Positions 26,297 through 35,169 are shown, counted from the stretch's first letter. The stretch: DNA of 64,000 bases from Halobaculum sp. MBLA0143 (GCF_041361465.1 NZ_JBGKAC010000001.1:682001-746000), one strand, 5' to 3'. The notes: generated by a model not told the origin, from the letters alone. Translations and numbers: made by a program.

Positions 26297-26986
26297 GTGT
26301 CACAGTCCGGACTCGACTCGTCTGGGGGTGCGGTCGTGGCGCTGTTGTTGCTGGTGATCGTAGTGTTGCTGTCGCGGACCGCGAGTGCAGACGGCGACGA
26401 CCCACTGTCGTTCACGGACCCAGAGACGTTGTTCGAGAGTGACGGCCCGGACTGGTGGCCCAGCCTGACGGGGTTCGCGTCGCTCCACTTCGGCAACCTG
26501 TGGCTGCTCACCGCCGCGTTCGCGCTCCTGGCAGTCACGGAGGGTCGGGTGGTGCGGCTCACCCTCTCGACGGTCGTCGGGCTCGTCGGGCTCGCCGTCC
26601 CGGCGCTGGAGCTCGGCCTGTACGGGACGATCAGACGGACGAACGTCCCGCCGTTGTCGCTCGCGGCCAACGCCGTCACCGTCGTCTCGCTGTCCGTGTC
26701 GGTCTGGCACCCCACGTACGGGTTCGTCGAGCCGCTGTGGCTCGTCGCGGGCGGCGCGTCCTGGGAGGCCGTCGTGTCGCTCGGTGCCGTTCGGTGGCTT
26801 CCGCGGCTGGGTACACTCGCCGGTGTCGTCGGGTCCGCGGTCGTCACCCTCACCCTGATCGAGTGGGAGCTGGCGGCGACCGTCGGCCGTCTCCACGGGA
26901 CGCTCGCCGCGCACTCCGAGACGGGGCACGACGGGGAAGGCTGGCTCCACAGACAGTGGCGACGACACGTTCTCTCGAACGAGTGA
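26297..26986 (+). CDS. Haloarchaeal membrane protein of unknown function
   Basis: 229 aa with five or six hydrophobic segments. An N-terminal helix (about residues 11-28) is followed by an acidic stretch ending in GPDWWPSLTG, then paired helices. It ends with a soluble basic tail. The GTG at 26297 is supported by the TATA element 27 bp upstream. It stands alone before rtcB. No recognisable domain. Confidence 0.62.
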   Translation: MSQSGLDSSGGAVVALLLLVIVVLLSRTASADGDDPLSFTDPETLFESDGPDWWPSLTGFASLHFGNLWLLTAAFALLAVTEGRVVRLTLSTVVGLVGLAVPALELGLYGTIRRTNVPPLSLAANAVTVVSLSVSVWHPTYGFVEPLWLVAGGASWEAVVSLGAVRWLPRLGTLAGVVGSAVVTLTLIEWELAATVGRLHGTLAAHSETGHDGEGWLHRQWRRHVLSNE

Positions 26987-27055
26987 CCACGCCACTCGCT
27001 CACACGGCTCGCGGCGACCGTAGCTTGAATACGCCCGGAGCGCCGAGTCTCGGGT

Positions 27056-28714
27056 GTGCCAATCGAGATCGAGGGGGACGCGACCACCGCCCGCGTGATG
27101 GTCGACGACGAGTCGCTGGTCGAGGACAACGCCCTCGAACAGGTGCGGACGCTCGCGGACCACCCGGCGTTCACGGAGCCGATCCGGGTGATGCCGGACA
27201 CCCACTGGGGGGCCGGTGCGCCCGTCGGGTTCACGATGCCGTTGCCGGACGCGGTCGTGCCGAACGTCGTCGGCGTCGACGTCGGCTGCGGGATGGCGGC
27301 GACGAACCTCGGGAGCGAACTGCCGCTGGACGACGCGACCCGCGAGCGACGCGTCCGCGAGGCGGTGCCGATGGGGCGGGCGGTCCACGACTACGACGAC
27401 GCCGTCCACCTCGTCGACGAGTTCCCGTTCGAGCGAGCCAACGAGGCGTTCGAGCAGTTCGCGGCCCGTTACCGCGACCGATTCGACCGCGAGATCGACC
27501 CGGTCGGGTTCGACTTCGACGGCTACGACGGTGAGTACTTCCAGTCGTTGTGTGACCGGGTGCTCGCCGGGCGGTCGAGCGGCACGAGCCACGTGATCCA
27601 GTCTGCCGGGACGCTCGGCGGCGGCAACCACTTCCTGGAGTTCGCCCGCGGGCGGGAGTCGGGCGACCACTGGCTCGTCGTCCACAGCGGCTCGCGGTAC
27701 CTCGGCCTGGCCGTCGCGGAGTACTGGCAGGAACGCGCCACTCGGTACCGCCGGGCCGACGAGATCCGGGAGTCGGTCCCGGAGGAGTACGAACGGTTCC
27801 TGAAGTTCGACCTAGAGACCGTCTCCGACGGCGACCTCTTCGAGTGGGTCACCGGCGGCAAAGGCGAGTCGCACATCCGGAAGGAACGCCTGCGGACGGA
27901 GTTGGACGGGAGAGCCATCGAACGCGCCTTCGAGACGCTGGGCTCGCTCGCGCCGACGGGTGACGACGCGGACGACACGGACGGCGACGACGCAGACGAC
28001 ACGGACGGCGACGACGCAGACGACACGGACGGTGACGACGCAGACGACACGGACGGCAACGACGCAGACGGCACGGACGGTGACGACGCAGACGACACGG
28101 ACGGCAACGACGCAGACGGCACGGACGGTGACGACGCAGACGACACGGACGGCGACGACGCAGACGACACGGACGCGTTCGGCGACGACCTCGCGGCGTT
28201 GTACGGCCGCGAGGCGCACGGCTACTACGTCGACATGCTGTTCGCCCAACAGTACGCCCGGTGGAACCGGTCGCTGATCTCCGAGGCCGTCTGTACGGTG
28301 CTGGGGGTCGAGCCGGTCGAGAGCTTCCAGAGCGTCCACAACTACGTCGACTTCGCGGATCTGACGATCCGGAAGGGCGCGACGCCCGCCCGGGAGGGCC
28401 AGCGGCTCGTGATCCCGTTCGACATGTCCGAGGGGTCGGTGATCGCCCGCGGCCGGGGCAACGAGGCGTACAACGAGACGGCGCCCCACGGCGCCGGCCG
28501 GCGGATGGGCCGGCGGGAGGCACACGAGACGCTGTCCGTCGACGAGTTCGAGACGGCGATGGAGGGGGTGTACTCCGAGTCCGTCGGCGACGAGACGTTA
28601 GACGAGGCACCGATGGCGTACAAGCCCGCGGCGGCGATTCGGGCGGCGTTGACGCCGACCGCCGAGGTGGTCGAACGGCTCGACCCGGTTCACAACCTCA
28701 AAGCGACGGAGTGA
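27056..28714 (+). CDS. rtcB: RtcB-family RNA ligase with an internal acidic repeat insertion
   Basis: RtcB joins RNA 2',3'-cyclic phosphate or 3'-phosphate ends to 5'-OH ends with GTP and manganese. 552 aa. Active-site parts are present: MPDTHWG (46-52), GVDVGCGM with the metal cysteine C78 (73-80), GGGNHF (about 187-192), VHSGSR (about 209-214), HNYVD, IRKGAT, and the guanylylated histidine in APHGAGRR (about H478). The layout resembles the shorter bacterial-type RtcB rather than the standard archaeal tRNA-splicing form, so it may be a paralogue for RNA repair. Residues 303-373 are nine Asp-rich octapeptides inserted in the domain. The start is GTG at 27056. Confidence 0.85.
   Translation: MPIEIEGDATTARVMVDDESLVEDNALEQVRTLADHPAFTEPIRVMPDTHWGAGAPVGFTMPLPDAVVPNVVGVDVGCGMAATNLGSELPLDDATRERRVREAVPMGRAVHDYDDAVHLVDEFPFERANEAFEQFAARYRDRFDREIDPVGFDFDGYDGEYFQSLCDRVLAGRSSGTSHVIQSAGTLGGGNHFLEFARGRESGDHWLVVHSGSRYLGLAVAEYWQERATRYRRADEIRESVPEEYERFLKFDLETVSDGDLFEWVTGGKGESHIRKERLRTELDGRAIERAFETLGSLAPTGDDADDTDGDDADDTDGDDADDTDGDDADDTDGNDADGTDGDDADDTDGNDADGTDGDDADDTDGDDADDTDAFGDDLAALYGREAHGYYVDMLFAQQYARWNRSLISEAVCTVLGVEPVESFQSVHNYVDFADLTIRKGATPAREGQRLVIPFDMSEGSVIARGRGNEAYNETAPHGAGRRMGRREAHETLSVDEFETAMEGVYSESVGDETLDEAPMAYKPAAAIRAALTPTAEVVERLDPVHNLKATE
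27962..28174 (+). repeat. 24-bp coding minisatellite inside rtcB, nearly nine copies
   Basis: Units begin every 24 bp from 27962 and encode DDADDTDG, with NDADGTDG variants at units 5 and 7; the last copy lacks its final codon. Near-identity at the DNA level shows recent tandem expansion. Net charge is strongly negative. Confidence 0.93.
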
Positions 28715-28715
28715 G

Positions 28716-30311
28716 CTACGACCGCCAGTAGGCGTCCGTCAGGAGGACGAGCACCGGGATGATCTCCAGCCGGCCGATCCACATGAGAAACACCATCAGC
28801 AGCTTCGACGTGGCCGGGAGGGCGAGGTAGCTCCCGAACGGCCCGAGGCTGCCCAGCGCCGGCCCGACGTTTCCCAGCGTCGCCGCGACGCCGGCGGCCC
28901 CCTCCGCGACGGTGAGCGCGACGCCGATTCGGTTGGCGTCCACGATCACGACGACGGTCGCAGCCAGGAAGATCACGAAGTACGTCAGTGTGAACCCGGT
29001 GATCCCCCGGATCGCCCGTTCGTCGATGACCGTGCCGCCCAGCCGAACCGGCTGGACGGCGTCCGGGTGGATGGTCGTGAACAGCTCCCGACGGACGAGC
29101 TTGGCGACGACGAGCCACCGGACGATCTTCACGGCGCCGCCGGTGGAGCCGCCGGAGCCGCCGACGAACATCGCCGCCAGCAGGAGGAACTGACCGCCGG
29201 TGTCCCACTCGACGAAGTCGCTGGTCGCGTACCCGGTCGTCGTGACGATCGAGGCGATCTGGAACGCCGCCTGCCGGAGGGAGTTCTCCACGACGCCGGT
29301 GGTGGCACCGCCCAACTCCAGCGCCGGCGCCGTCCCGGTGAACAGGAGTCCCGCCAACACCGCCGTCAGGACGGCGACGATTCCGAGGTAGCCCCGGAAC
29401 TCCGCGTCCTCGAACAGGGTCCGTGGGTCGCCGCTGACGACGTGCCAGAACAACGCGAAGTTCGTCCCGGCGACGACCATGAACGGGATCACGACCCACT
29501 GGACGACCGCCGAGAACGCGGCGATACTGTCTGCCTCCGGGGAGAACCCGCCCGTCGGCAGCGTCGTCAGCCCGTGGGCGACGGCGTTGTACAGCCCCAT
29601 GTTCGGCGCGAGCCCGACCTGGTGGAGTCCGTACAGCAGTCCGATCTCCAGGAGCGTGAACCCCAGGTAGAACAGCCACAGCGCACGGGCGGTCTCGGCG
29701 ATCCGCGGCGTGAGCTTCTCGATCCCGACGCCCGGCGCCTCCGCGTCGACGAGTTGGGCACCGCCGACGGACAGCTCCGGCAGGATGGCGACCGCCAACA
29801 CGACGATTCCCATCCCGCCGAGCCACTGGGTGAGCTGACGCCACAGCATGATCGCGTGGGAGTGACGCTCCAACGAGATGGCACCCAACACCGTCGCCCC
29901 GGTCGTCGTGAAGCCGCTCATCGACTCGAACAGGGCGTTGACGGGGTTCGCAAGCGTCGACGCCGGCGACGTGGGGGCGACCAGCCCGGGAATCCCGTGG
30001 GCGGCCAGGAGATACGGGAGCGTCCCGACCACGGACACCGCCAGCCAGGTCGTGGCGACGATCAGGAACCCCTCTCGGTTGCCGATCTCCGGCTCGTCGT
30101 CCGCCAGCGACAGCACCGTCCCGAGGGTCACGGTGGCGAGCGCGGCGACGACGAACGTGACTCTGTCCTCGCCGTAGACGGCCGCGACGGCCAACGGGAC
30201 GAGCAGGGTCCCGGAGAGGTACTGGAGCACGGTCCCGACGACCGCGATCGAGGCCCGCCAATCCACCCTGAGCCGAGACCCCGACCCACTGCCTCCGCCG
30301 ATTCGGTTCAC
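28716..30311 (-). CDS. trkH: Potassium uptake membrane subunit TrkH
   Basis: 531 aa, the usual size of TrkH/KtrB-type channels, with four pore repeats. Selectivity-loop signatures are visible: SGFTTTGAT, HGLTTLPTGGFS, IVTTTGYATSD and TLGNVGPALG. TrkH conducts K+ into the cell, gated by the TrkA ring encoded just upstream (75-bp gap). Haloarchaea keep molar K+ inside, so this is a core osmotic gene. The GTG at 30311 overlaps the stop of a 7-codon upstream frame. The 3' end is 1 bp from the convergent rtcB stop. Confidence 0.93.
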   Translation of the reverse strand: MNRIGGGSGSGSRLRVDWRASIAVVGTVLQYLSGTLLVPLAVAAVYGEDRVTFVVAALATVTLGTVLSLADDEPEIGNREGFLIVATTWLAVSVVGTLPYLLAAHGIPGLVAPTSPASTLANPVNALFESMSGFTTTGATVLGAISLERHSHAIMLWRQLTQWLGGMGIVVLAVAILPELSVGGAQLVDAEAPGVGIEKLTPRIAETARALWLFYLGFTLLEIGLLYGLHQVGLAPNMGLYNAVAHGLTTLPTGGFSPEADSIAAFSAVVQWVVIPFMVVAGTNFALFWHVVSGDPRTLFEDAEFRGYLGIVAVLTAVLAGLLFTGTAPALELGGATTGVVENSLRQAAFQIASIVTTTGYATSDFVEWDTGGQFLLLAAMFVGGSGGSTGGAVKIVRWLVVAKLVRRELFTTIHPDAVQPVRLGGTVIDERAIRGITGFTLTYFVIFLAATVVVIVDANRIGVALTVAEGAAGVAATLGNVGPALGSLGPFGSYLALPATSKLLMVFLMWIGRLEIIPVLVLLTDAYWRS

Positions 30312-30331
30312 GCTTCGGCCCCCAGTGCCAT
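30308..30331 (-). other. Seven-codon upstream mini-ORF overlapping the trkH start
   Basis: ATG at 30331 reads MALGAEA and stops at a TGA that shares bases with the GTG start of trkH (GTGA). A TATA-like ATTTAC near 30364 would place the transcript start a few bases before it. It could couple trkH translation to a leader peptide. Confidence 0.4.
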
Positions 30332-30386
30332 CGTCTATCCGGTGACACTGCCAGCCGTGGCGTAAATGCGTCGTTGTCGACCGACG

Positions 30387-31730
30387 CTACAGCGTCGCCG
30401 CGACGGCGTCCACGTCGCTGGCCTCCACGAACACGACGAGGTGGTCGCCCGCCTCCACGTGACTGTCACCCCGGGGGATGATGAGTTCGCGGCCGCGGGT
30501 GATCGAGCCGATGACGACACTCGCGGGCAGTTCCTGCGCGAGATCACGGACGGACTGGCCGACCACGTCGCTGTCGGCGTCCACCTCCAGTTCCAGGATC
30601 TCCGCGCGGTCGTCCTCGATGATGGAGACGGTCTCGGCGTAGTTCGTCCGGGTGAACCGGGTGATCTCCTCTGCCGTCACCCGCCGGGGGCTGATCGCAA
30701 CGTCGACGCCGACCGCCTCGAACAGGTCGGTGAACTCGCCGTTGTCGACGACGGCCGCCGCCCGGTCGGCGCCCAGCCGCTTGGCCAGGAGCGTCGCCAG
30801 GAGGTTGCCCTGGTCCGTCTCCAGGGCGGCGATCACGGCGTCCGCGCCGCCGACGTTCTCCCGTTCGAGGAACTCCTGGTCGGTGGCGTCGTGTTGCATG
30901 ACCGTCACCTCCGGGAGCTGTTCGGCCAACCACCGCGCCCGGTCGGGGTCCTGCTCCACGAGCCGGGGTGAGGTGCCCTGTTCGGCCAACAGCTTCGCGG
31001 CCTGGTAGCCGATTTCGCTGCCGCCGAACACGACGACCTCCTCCGGGTTGGTCTGGTCCGGGGCGAGCGCGGCGCCGAACGCCTCCACCTCCTCCGGCTG
31101 GCCGATGACGACGAGGTCGTCTTCCGGCCGGAGCCGGGTCTCGCCACGGGGGACGATCACCTCCTCCCCGCGGATGATCGCCGCGAACGTGAGCCCGGGG
31201 AACCGGTCGGCCTCGCTGACGGTCTCGCCGGCGACACTGGAGTTGGCGGGAATCTTGAACTCCGCCATCCGGCAGGCGCCGTCGCTGAACGACTTCACGT
31301 CCTCTGCGGTGGGGACGCCGATCACCTCCACGATGGTGCGGGCGGCCAACAGGTCCGAACACACCATGAAGTCGACGCCGAACGCCTCGTTGCCTGCGTC
31401 GACGGCGTGCTCCCAGGTGGCGAGATACTGCGGTCGTTTCACGCGAGCGATGGTGAACGCCTCCGACTCCACCTTCGCCGTCCCGCAGACGACGACGTTC
31501 GTCTCGTCGTCGTCCGTGCTGGCGATCAGGAGATCCGCCCGCCCCACGTCCGCCTCCCGCAGCGTCTCCAGGTCGGCGCCGTCACCCTCGATTGCCAACA
31601 CGTCGATGTCGTACGTCAACGCGTCGACGCGTTCCCCGTCTGTGTCGATCACGACCACGTCGTGTGTGTCCGCCAGGCTCTCGGCGATGTTGGAGCCGAC
31701 CTGTCCGGCACCCACCACGATGACGTGCAT
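30387..31730 (-). CDS. trkA: Potassium uptake regulatory subunit TrkA
   Basis: 447 aa, two RCK modules, each with a Rossmann nucleotide-binding fold and a TrkA-C domain. First fold: VVGAGQVGSN (residues 5-14). Second: VFGGSEIGYQAAK (about 233-245). The TrkA-C segments carry EEVIVPRGETRL and RELIIPRGDSHV. It forms the cytoplasmic gating ring for TrkH and senses NAD(H)/ATP. The start is ATG at 31730, 27 bp after an AT-rich promoter element shared with glnA. Confidence 0.93.
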   Translation of the reverse strand: MHVIVVGAGQVGSNIAESLADTHDVVVIDTDGERVDALTYDIDVLAIEGDGADLETLREADVGRADLLIASTDDDETNVVVCGTAKVESEAFTIARVKRPQYLATWEHAVDAGNEAFGVDFMVCSDLLAARTIVEVIGVPTAEDVKSFSDGACRMAEFKIPANSSVAGETVSEADRFPGLTFAAIIRGEEVIVPRGETRLRPEDDLVVIGQPEEVEAFGAALAPDQTNPEEVVVFGGSEIGYQAAKLLAEQGTSPRLVEQDPDRARWLAEQLPEVTVMQHDATDQEFLERENVGGADAVIAALETDQGNLLATLLAKRLGADRAAAVVDNGEFTDLFEAVGVDVAISPRRVTAEEITRFTRTNYAETVSIIEDDRAEILELEVDADSDVVGQSVRDLAQELPASVVIGSITRGRELIIPRGDSHVEAGDHLVVFVEASDVDAVAATL

Positions 31731-31750
31731 ACCTCTCGTCTCCGCCGGCG

Positions 31751-31766
31751 GAGGAAAACCTCTTTC
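31751..31766 (-). promoter_or_regulatory. trkA promoter element
   Basis: On the minus strand GAAAGAGGTTTTCCTC, centred about 27 bp before the ATG. The element before glnA (50058-50074) is almost the same, with one more T. The T-run is probably the TATA box and GAAA the BRE; the flanking AGG/CCT makes it a near-palindrome. Confidence 0.5.
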
Positions 31767-31778
31767 CCATCCGTCGAG

Positions 31779-33065
31779 TCAGCGGTGATCGTACACCCGT
31801 TTCACCTTCCCGACCTCCGTGCGGTCGATCTCCCCGTGTTCGACGACCGCGAGTTCGTCCACGGAGACGTTCAGCGCCTCGCTCACCCGGTCGTGGAGCC
31901 GGTCGCGCAGCGCCGACAGGTCGCCCGCGAACCCCGGCTGCGTCTCCACAGTCAGCTCGATCCGGTCGAGCCCGTCGTCGCCGCGCCGGAGGTCGATCCG
32001 GTAGTGTGGCGCGACGGCGTCGACGGCGACGACCGCCTCCTCGATCCGGCTGGGGTAGACGTTCACCCCGCGGACGATCAGGAGGTCGTCCGTCCGACCG
32101 GTGACGTTGTCCATCCGGACGGAGGTCCGCCCACACGCACACTCCTCGTACCGGAGGCTCGTCACGTCGCCGGTGCGGTAACGGACGACCGGCAACGCCT
32201 CCTTCGTCAGGGTCGTCAGGACCAGCTCACCCTCCTCGCCCGGCGGCAGTCGCTCGCCCGTCTCCGGGTCGATCACCTCCGGCAGGAAGTGATCCTCCCA
32301 GACGTGGAGTCCGTCCTGTGCTTCGGCACACTCGATGGAGACACCCGGACCGATCACCTCCGACAGCCCGTAGATGTCGACGGCAGTCACGTCCAGTCGA
32401 TCCTCGATCGCCGCCCGCATCGGGTCCGTGAACGGCTCCGCCCCGATCACGACCCGTTCGATCGGGAGGTCCCGCGGGTCGTGGCCGCGTTCCTCGGCCG
32501 CCTCCGCGAGGTACAGACAGTACGACGGCGTACAGCAGAGCACGTCCGAGCCCAGATCCCGCATCGTCTCGATCTGGCGGGCGGTGTCGCCGCCGCCGGT
32601 CGGGACGACCGCGGCCCCGAGTTCTTCTAACCCGGCGTGGAGCCCGAGCCCGCCGGTGAACAGCCCGTAGCCGTAGGCGTTCTGGACCACGTCCGTCTCG
32701 GAGACGCCGGCGGCGACGAGCGACCGTGCGACCACCTCGCCCCACAGGTCTAAGTCCGCGTCCGTGTACGACACCACCTTCGGCTTGCCGCTCGTCCCGG
32801 AGGAGGCGTGGACCCTAGCCACGTCGTCCCAGTCGACCGCGAACAGGCCGTCCGGGTACTCCGCCCGGAAGTCCGCTTTCGTCGTGAACGGGAACGCCGT
32901 CAGGTCCGACAGCGTCTCTAGGTCGTCGACGCCGACGCCAGCCTCCTCGAACGCCCTGGCGTAGAAGGGCACCTCGCCCGCCCGTTCGAGGGTGTCGCGG
33001 AGTCGGTCCAGTTGTCGCTCCGACAGTTCGTCTCGGTCGGCCCGCTCGATTTCACTGTAGGCCAT
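31779..33065 (-). CDS. paaK: Phenylacetate-CoA ligase
   Basis: 428 aa, the PaaK length. It activates phenylacetate (or another aryl acid) to its CoA ester with ATP. P-loop SSGTSGKPK (residues 88-96), YGLSEVIGPG (substrate/AMP site), RTDDLLIVRGVNVYPSRIEE (hinge) and a C-terminal domain that ends with GEIDRTEVGKVKRV, holding the family lysine. A TATA-like AGTTTACA about 30 bp upstream (33088-33098) supports the ATG. No other paa genes are nearby, so an indole- or aryl-acid role in salvage is possible. Confidence 0.88.
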   Translation of the reverse strand: MAYSEIERADRDELSERQLDRLRDTLERAGEVPFYARAFEEAGVGVDDLETLSDLTAFPFTTKADFRAEYPDGLFAVDWDDVARVHASSGTSGKPKVVSYTDADLDLWGEVVARSLVAAGVSETDVVQNAYGYGLFTGGLGLHAGLEELGAAVVPTGGGDTARQIETMRDLGSDVLCCTPSYCLYLAEAAEERGHDPRDLPIERVVIGAEPFTDPMRAAIEDRLDVTAVDIYGLSEVIGPGVSIECAEAQDGLHVWEDHFLPEVIDPETGERLPPGEEGELVLTTLTKEALPVVRYRTGDVTSLRYEECACGRTSVRMDNVTGRTDDLLIVRGVNVYPSRIEEAVVAVDAVAPHYRIDLRRGDDGLDRIELTVETQPGFAGDLSALRDRLHDRVSEALNVSVDELAVVEHGEIDRTEVGKVKRVYDHR

Positions 33066-33253
33066 ACCAACCGGGCAGGCGGACGGCGTGTAAACTTTCG
33101 GGCGTCAGTGGGGGGAAGGTTCTCGGATGTGGTGGCGGGGGTGGGGTGTGAGGATACTGCGTCGGGAGCGAGAGGCCACGTCGGTGGTCGGGGGGCGAGA
33201 GACGCGCGAGGCTTCCGAGCGTCGGTCCCGCCGACTCGTCCGAGAGAAGCCAC

Positions 33254-33433
33254 TCACGAGATACTGTCACCGGGCGCGCCGACGACGAACGTGTCCCGGC
33301 TGAACGTCTTGATCTCCCGGCCCTTCGAGTCGTACAGCGTGATGAACCCGCCTTCCACCTTCTTCTCGACGGCGTCGGGGAACGTCTGGTTCGTCACCCG
33401 GCGACCGTTGTCGTACCGGACAGTGTAGGCCAT
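33254..33433 (-). CDS. Small conserved-type haloarchaeal protein
   Basis: 59 aa from the ATG at 33433 (MAYTVRYDNGRRVTNQTFPD). Predicted beta-rich: KKVEGGFITLYDSKGREIKTF is an amphipathic strand-turn-strand. No cysteines. I recognise no named family. It lies 188 bp upstream of paaK on the same strand and divergent from the Usp gene. Confidence 0.6.
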   Translation of the reverse strand: MAYTVRYDNGRRVTNQTFPDAVEKKVEGGFITLYDSKGREIKTFSRDTFVVGAPGDSIS

Positions 33434-33516
33434 GCGTCCTCCTACTGGGTCGGTCGACAAAACGATCCGGGTCGCCCTCGGCGGGTTTGAAGTAGTCCGG
33501 CGTGGAGGCTGGAGGT

Positions 33517-33903
33517 ATGCGATTCGTCGCAGCCACGGACGGCGACCGGACGAGCGAACTGATCGCAGAGTACCTCCGCGGTCGAGTGACCGACGACGAC
33601 GAGATCCACGCCGTCAACTCTCAGTTGGGCGGCGACGACACGACGAGCGAGGAGATTCGGCAGGGGGACGAAGCCGTCGAGACGCTGGCAGAGGCGTTGG
33701 AGGTGCCGGTCGAGACACACCAGTTCGTCCGCGGCAACCGACCGGAGGAGGACGTGTTGTCGTTCGCGGCGGCGGTCGACGCCGACGAACTGGTGTTCAC
33801 CGTTCGGGACCGGTCGCCGGCCGGCAAGGCTATCTTCGGGAGCGTCGGCCAGCGGCTCCTCCTGGAGTCGGAGCTGCCGATGCGGGTCGTCCCACGGGAC
33901 TAG
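33517..33903 (+). CDS. UspA-family universal stress protein
   Basis: 128 aa. Opens MRFVAATDGD, the first strand of the Usp fold. Ends FGSVGQRLLLESELPMRVV, matching the C-terminal G---(S)--------VP(V)-VV pattern of ATP-binding Usp proteins, with GKAIFGSVGQ as the G-rich part. The central hydrophilic stretch is acidic. The ATG at 33517 sits directly after GGAGGT, too close for normal Shine-Dalgarno use. The 3' end overlaps the convergent crtB gene by 4 bp. Confidence 0.75.
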   Translation: MRFVAATDGDRTSELIAEYLRGRVTDDDEIHAVNSQLGGDDTTSEEIRQGDEAVETLAEALEVPVETHQFVRGNRPEEDVLSFAAAVDADELVFTVRDRSPAGKAIFGSVGQRLLLESELPMRVVPRD

Positions 33904-34853
33904 CGGACCGGCATCCGCTCGCCGTGGCCGGTGCCGCTGTGTGCGGTGTCGCCGTACGGGACGGTACTGACGCGCCGAAAGACGGCCTCGGGGTCCTTCG
34001 TCCGGAACCACGCCCACCGGGTGCGGGCGAGCAACGACACCTTCCGGGCCGTCGACAGCTCCGGTGTCGCGGTGAGAGTGTCGTAGCCCCGTTCGCGGAC
34101 GAGCCGGTGGTGGTCGGCGTACAACACGGCCGCCAACAGGACGGCGAACTGGCAGTCCTCCGGCAGGAGCTTGATGCCGGCGACCCCCTCCTTGTACAGC
34201 TGTTCCGTCCGACGGAGCTCGTGGCGGACGGCGGCGGCGACGTCGTCGTCGAACTCGAAGTCCATCAGCTGTTGTTCGGTGACGCCGTACGTCGACAGCG
34301 TCTCTCGGGGGAGGTAGATCCGATCCCGCTCCACGATGTCCTCGCCAACGTCCCGGATGAAGTTGGTCATCTGGAACGCCTCGCCCAGTTTCGTCGCGTG
34401 CGGCAGGGCCGCCTCGGCGTCGTCCGGCTCCATCACGGCCGTCATCATCCGGCCGACCGCCGACGCCGACCCGTCCATGTACGCCTCTAGCTCCTCGTAG
34501 CTGTCGTAGCGGTCGCGGTCGATGTCCGTCTCCATCGCGTCGACGAACGTCACCACGTCCTCGTCGGCGATACCGTGGCGGTCACACATCTCCGCGAAGG
34601 CAACGAGCACGTCGTCGTCGGTGTCGCGTTCGCCCAGCGCGGCCTCGCGGAGCCGCTCCAGTTCGGCGCGTTGCTCGGCCGGCGGGGCGGTGTCCGCGGC
34701 GTCGACGACCTCGTCGGCGACACGGAAGAAGGCGTACAGGACGTACGTGGGGTAGCGGACGCGCTCGGGCAGCAGCCGAGTGGCGAAGTGAAACGTCTTC
34801 CCCGTCTGCTGTTGGATACGCTTACTCCGCTCGATCTGGTCGTCCGCTACCAT
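33900..34853 (-). CDS. crtB: Phytoene synthase
   Basis: Condenses two geranylgeranyl-PP to phytoene, the first step to bacterioruberin and retinal. 317 aa. The two Asp-rich metal sites are DEVVD (residues 47-51) and a second in FIRDVGED; YCYYVAG is not present, which separates it from the squalene synthase at 42735. The ATG at 34853 is preferred; an upstream extension to 34967 does not match the family. A possible TATA lies near 34908-34920. No other carotenoid genes are adjacent. Confidence 0.85.
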   Translation of the reverse strand: MVADDQIERSKRIQQQTGKTFHFATRLLPERVRYPTYVLYAFFRVADEVVDAADTAPPAEQRAELERLREAALGERDTDDDVLVAFAEMCDRHGIADEDVVTFVDAMETDIDRDRYDSYEELEAYMDGSASAVGRMMTAVMEPDDAEAALPHATKLGEAFQMTNFIRDVGEDIVERDRIYLPRETLSTYGVTEQQLMDFEFDDDVAAAVRHELRRTEQLYKEGVAGIKLLPEDCQFAVLLAAVLYADHHRLVRERGYDTLTATPELSTARKVSLLARTRWAWFRTKDPEAVFRRVSTVPYGDTAHSGTGHGERMPVR

Positions 34854-35019
34854 GGGTCGCCGGTCACACCCCACTCGGCTGTGACTCGACTCCCTCCACT
34901 CGGTGTCCCACACATATCTAATCTCTGTAGTATCGCCACCCCCATAACAGTTGGCCCACGCTTCCACGAGACGGCGACGACCCGGGCGGCAGAGAGGGGT
35001 ACTTGAACCCGTCCCGGCG

Positions 35020-35169
35020 TCAGCCGTAGAACGTGTCCGAACAGTCCATCACGACTCCGTGGTTCGGACAGACGTACTCACAGTGTCGGTGGACCATCGC
35101 CGCCCCACAGGCCGGACACGGCCGACCGCGTGTCTCGGTATCGTCCGTGTCGTCGGTCGTGTCGCTCAC
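35020..35169 (-). CDS. Small zinc-finger protein, 49 aa
   Basis: Found by reading below the usual length cut-off. GTG at 35169, TGA at 35020-35022. After an acidic 14-residue leader come RPCPACGAAM, HCEYVCPNHG and MDCSD, so CPxC plus C-x3-C and a His give a zinc-ribbon-like pattern. Haloarchaea have many such CPxCG micro-proteins, mostly of unknown function. It follows the membrane protein at 35213 by 43 bp on the same strand. Confidence 0.65.
   Translation of the reverse strand: MSDTTDDTDDTETRGRPCPACGAAMVHRHCEYVCPNHGVVMDCSDTFYG

Noticed and set aside
33066-33253. Small gene in the gap upstream of paaK
   Set aside because: Frames are short and Pro/Arg-rich; only a promoter element near 33088-33098 is convincing.
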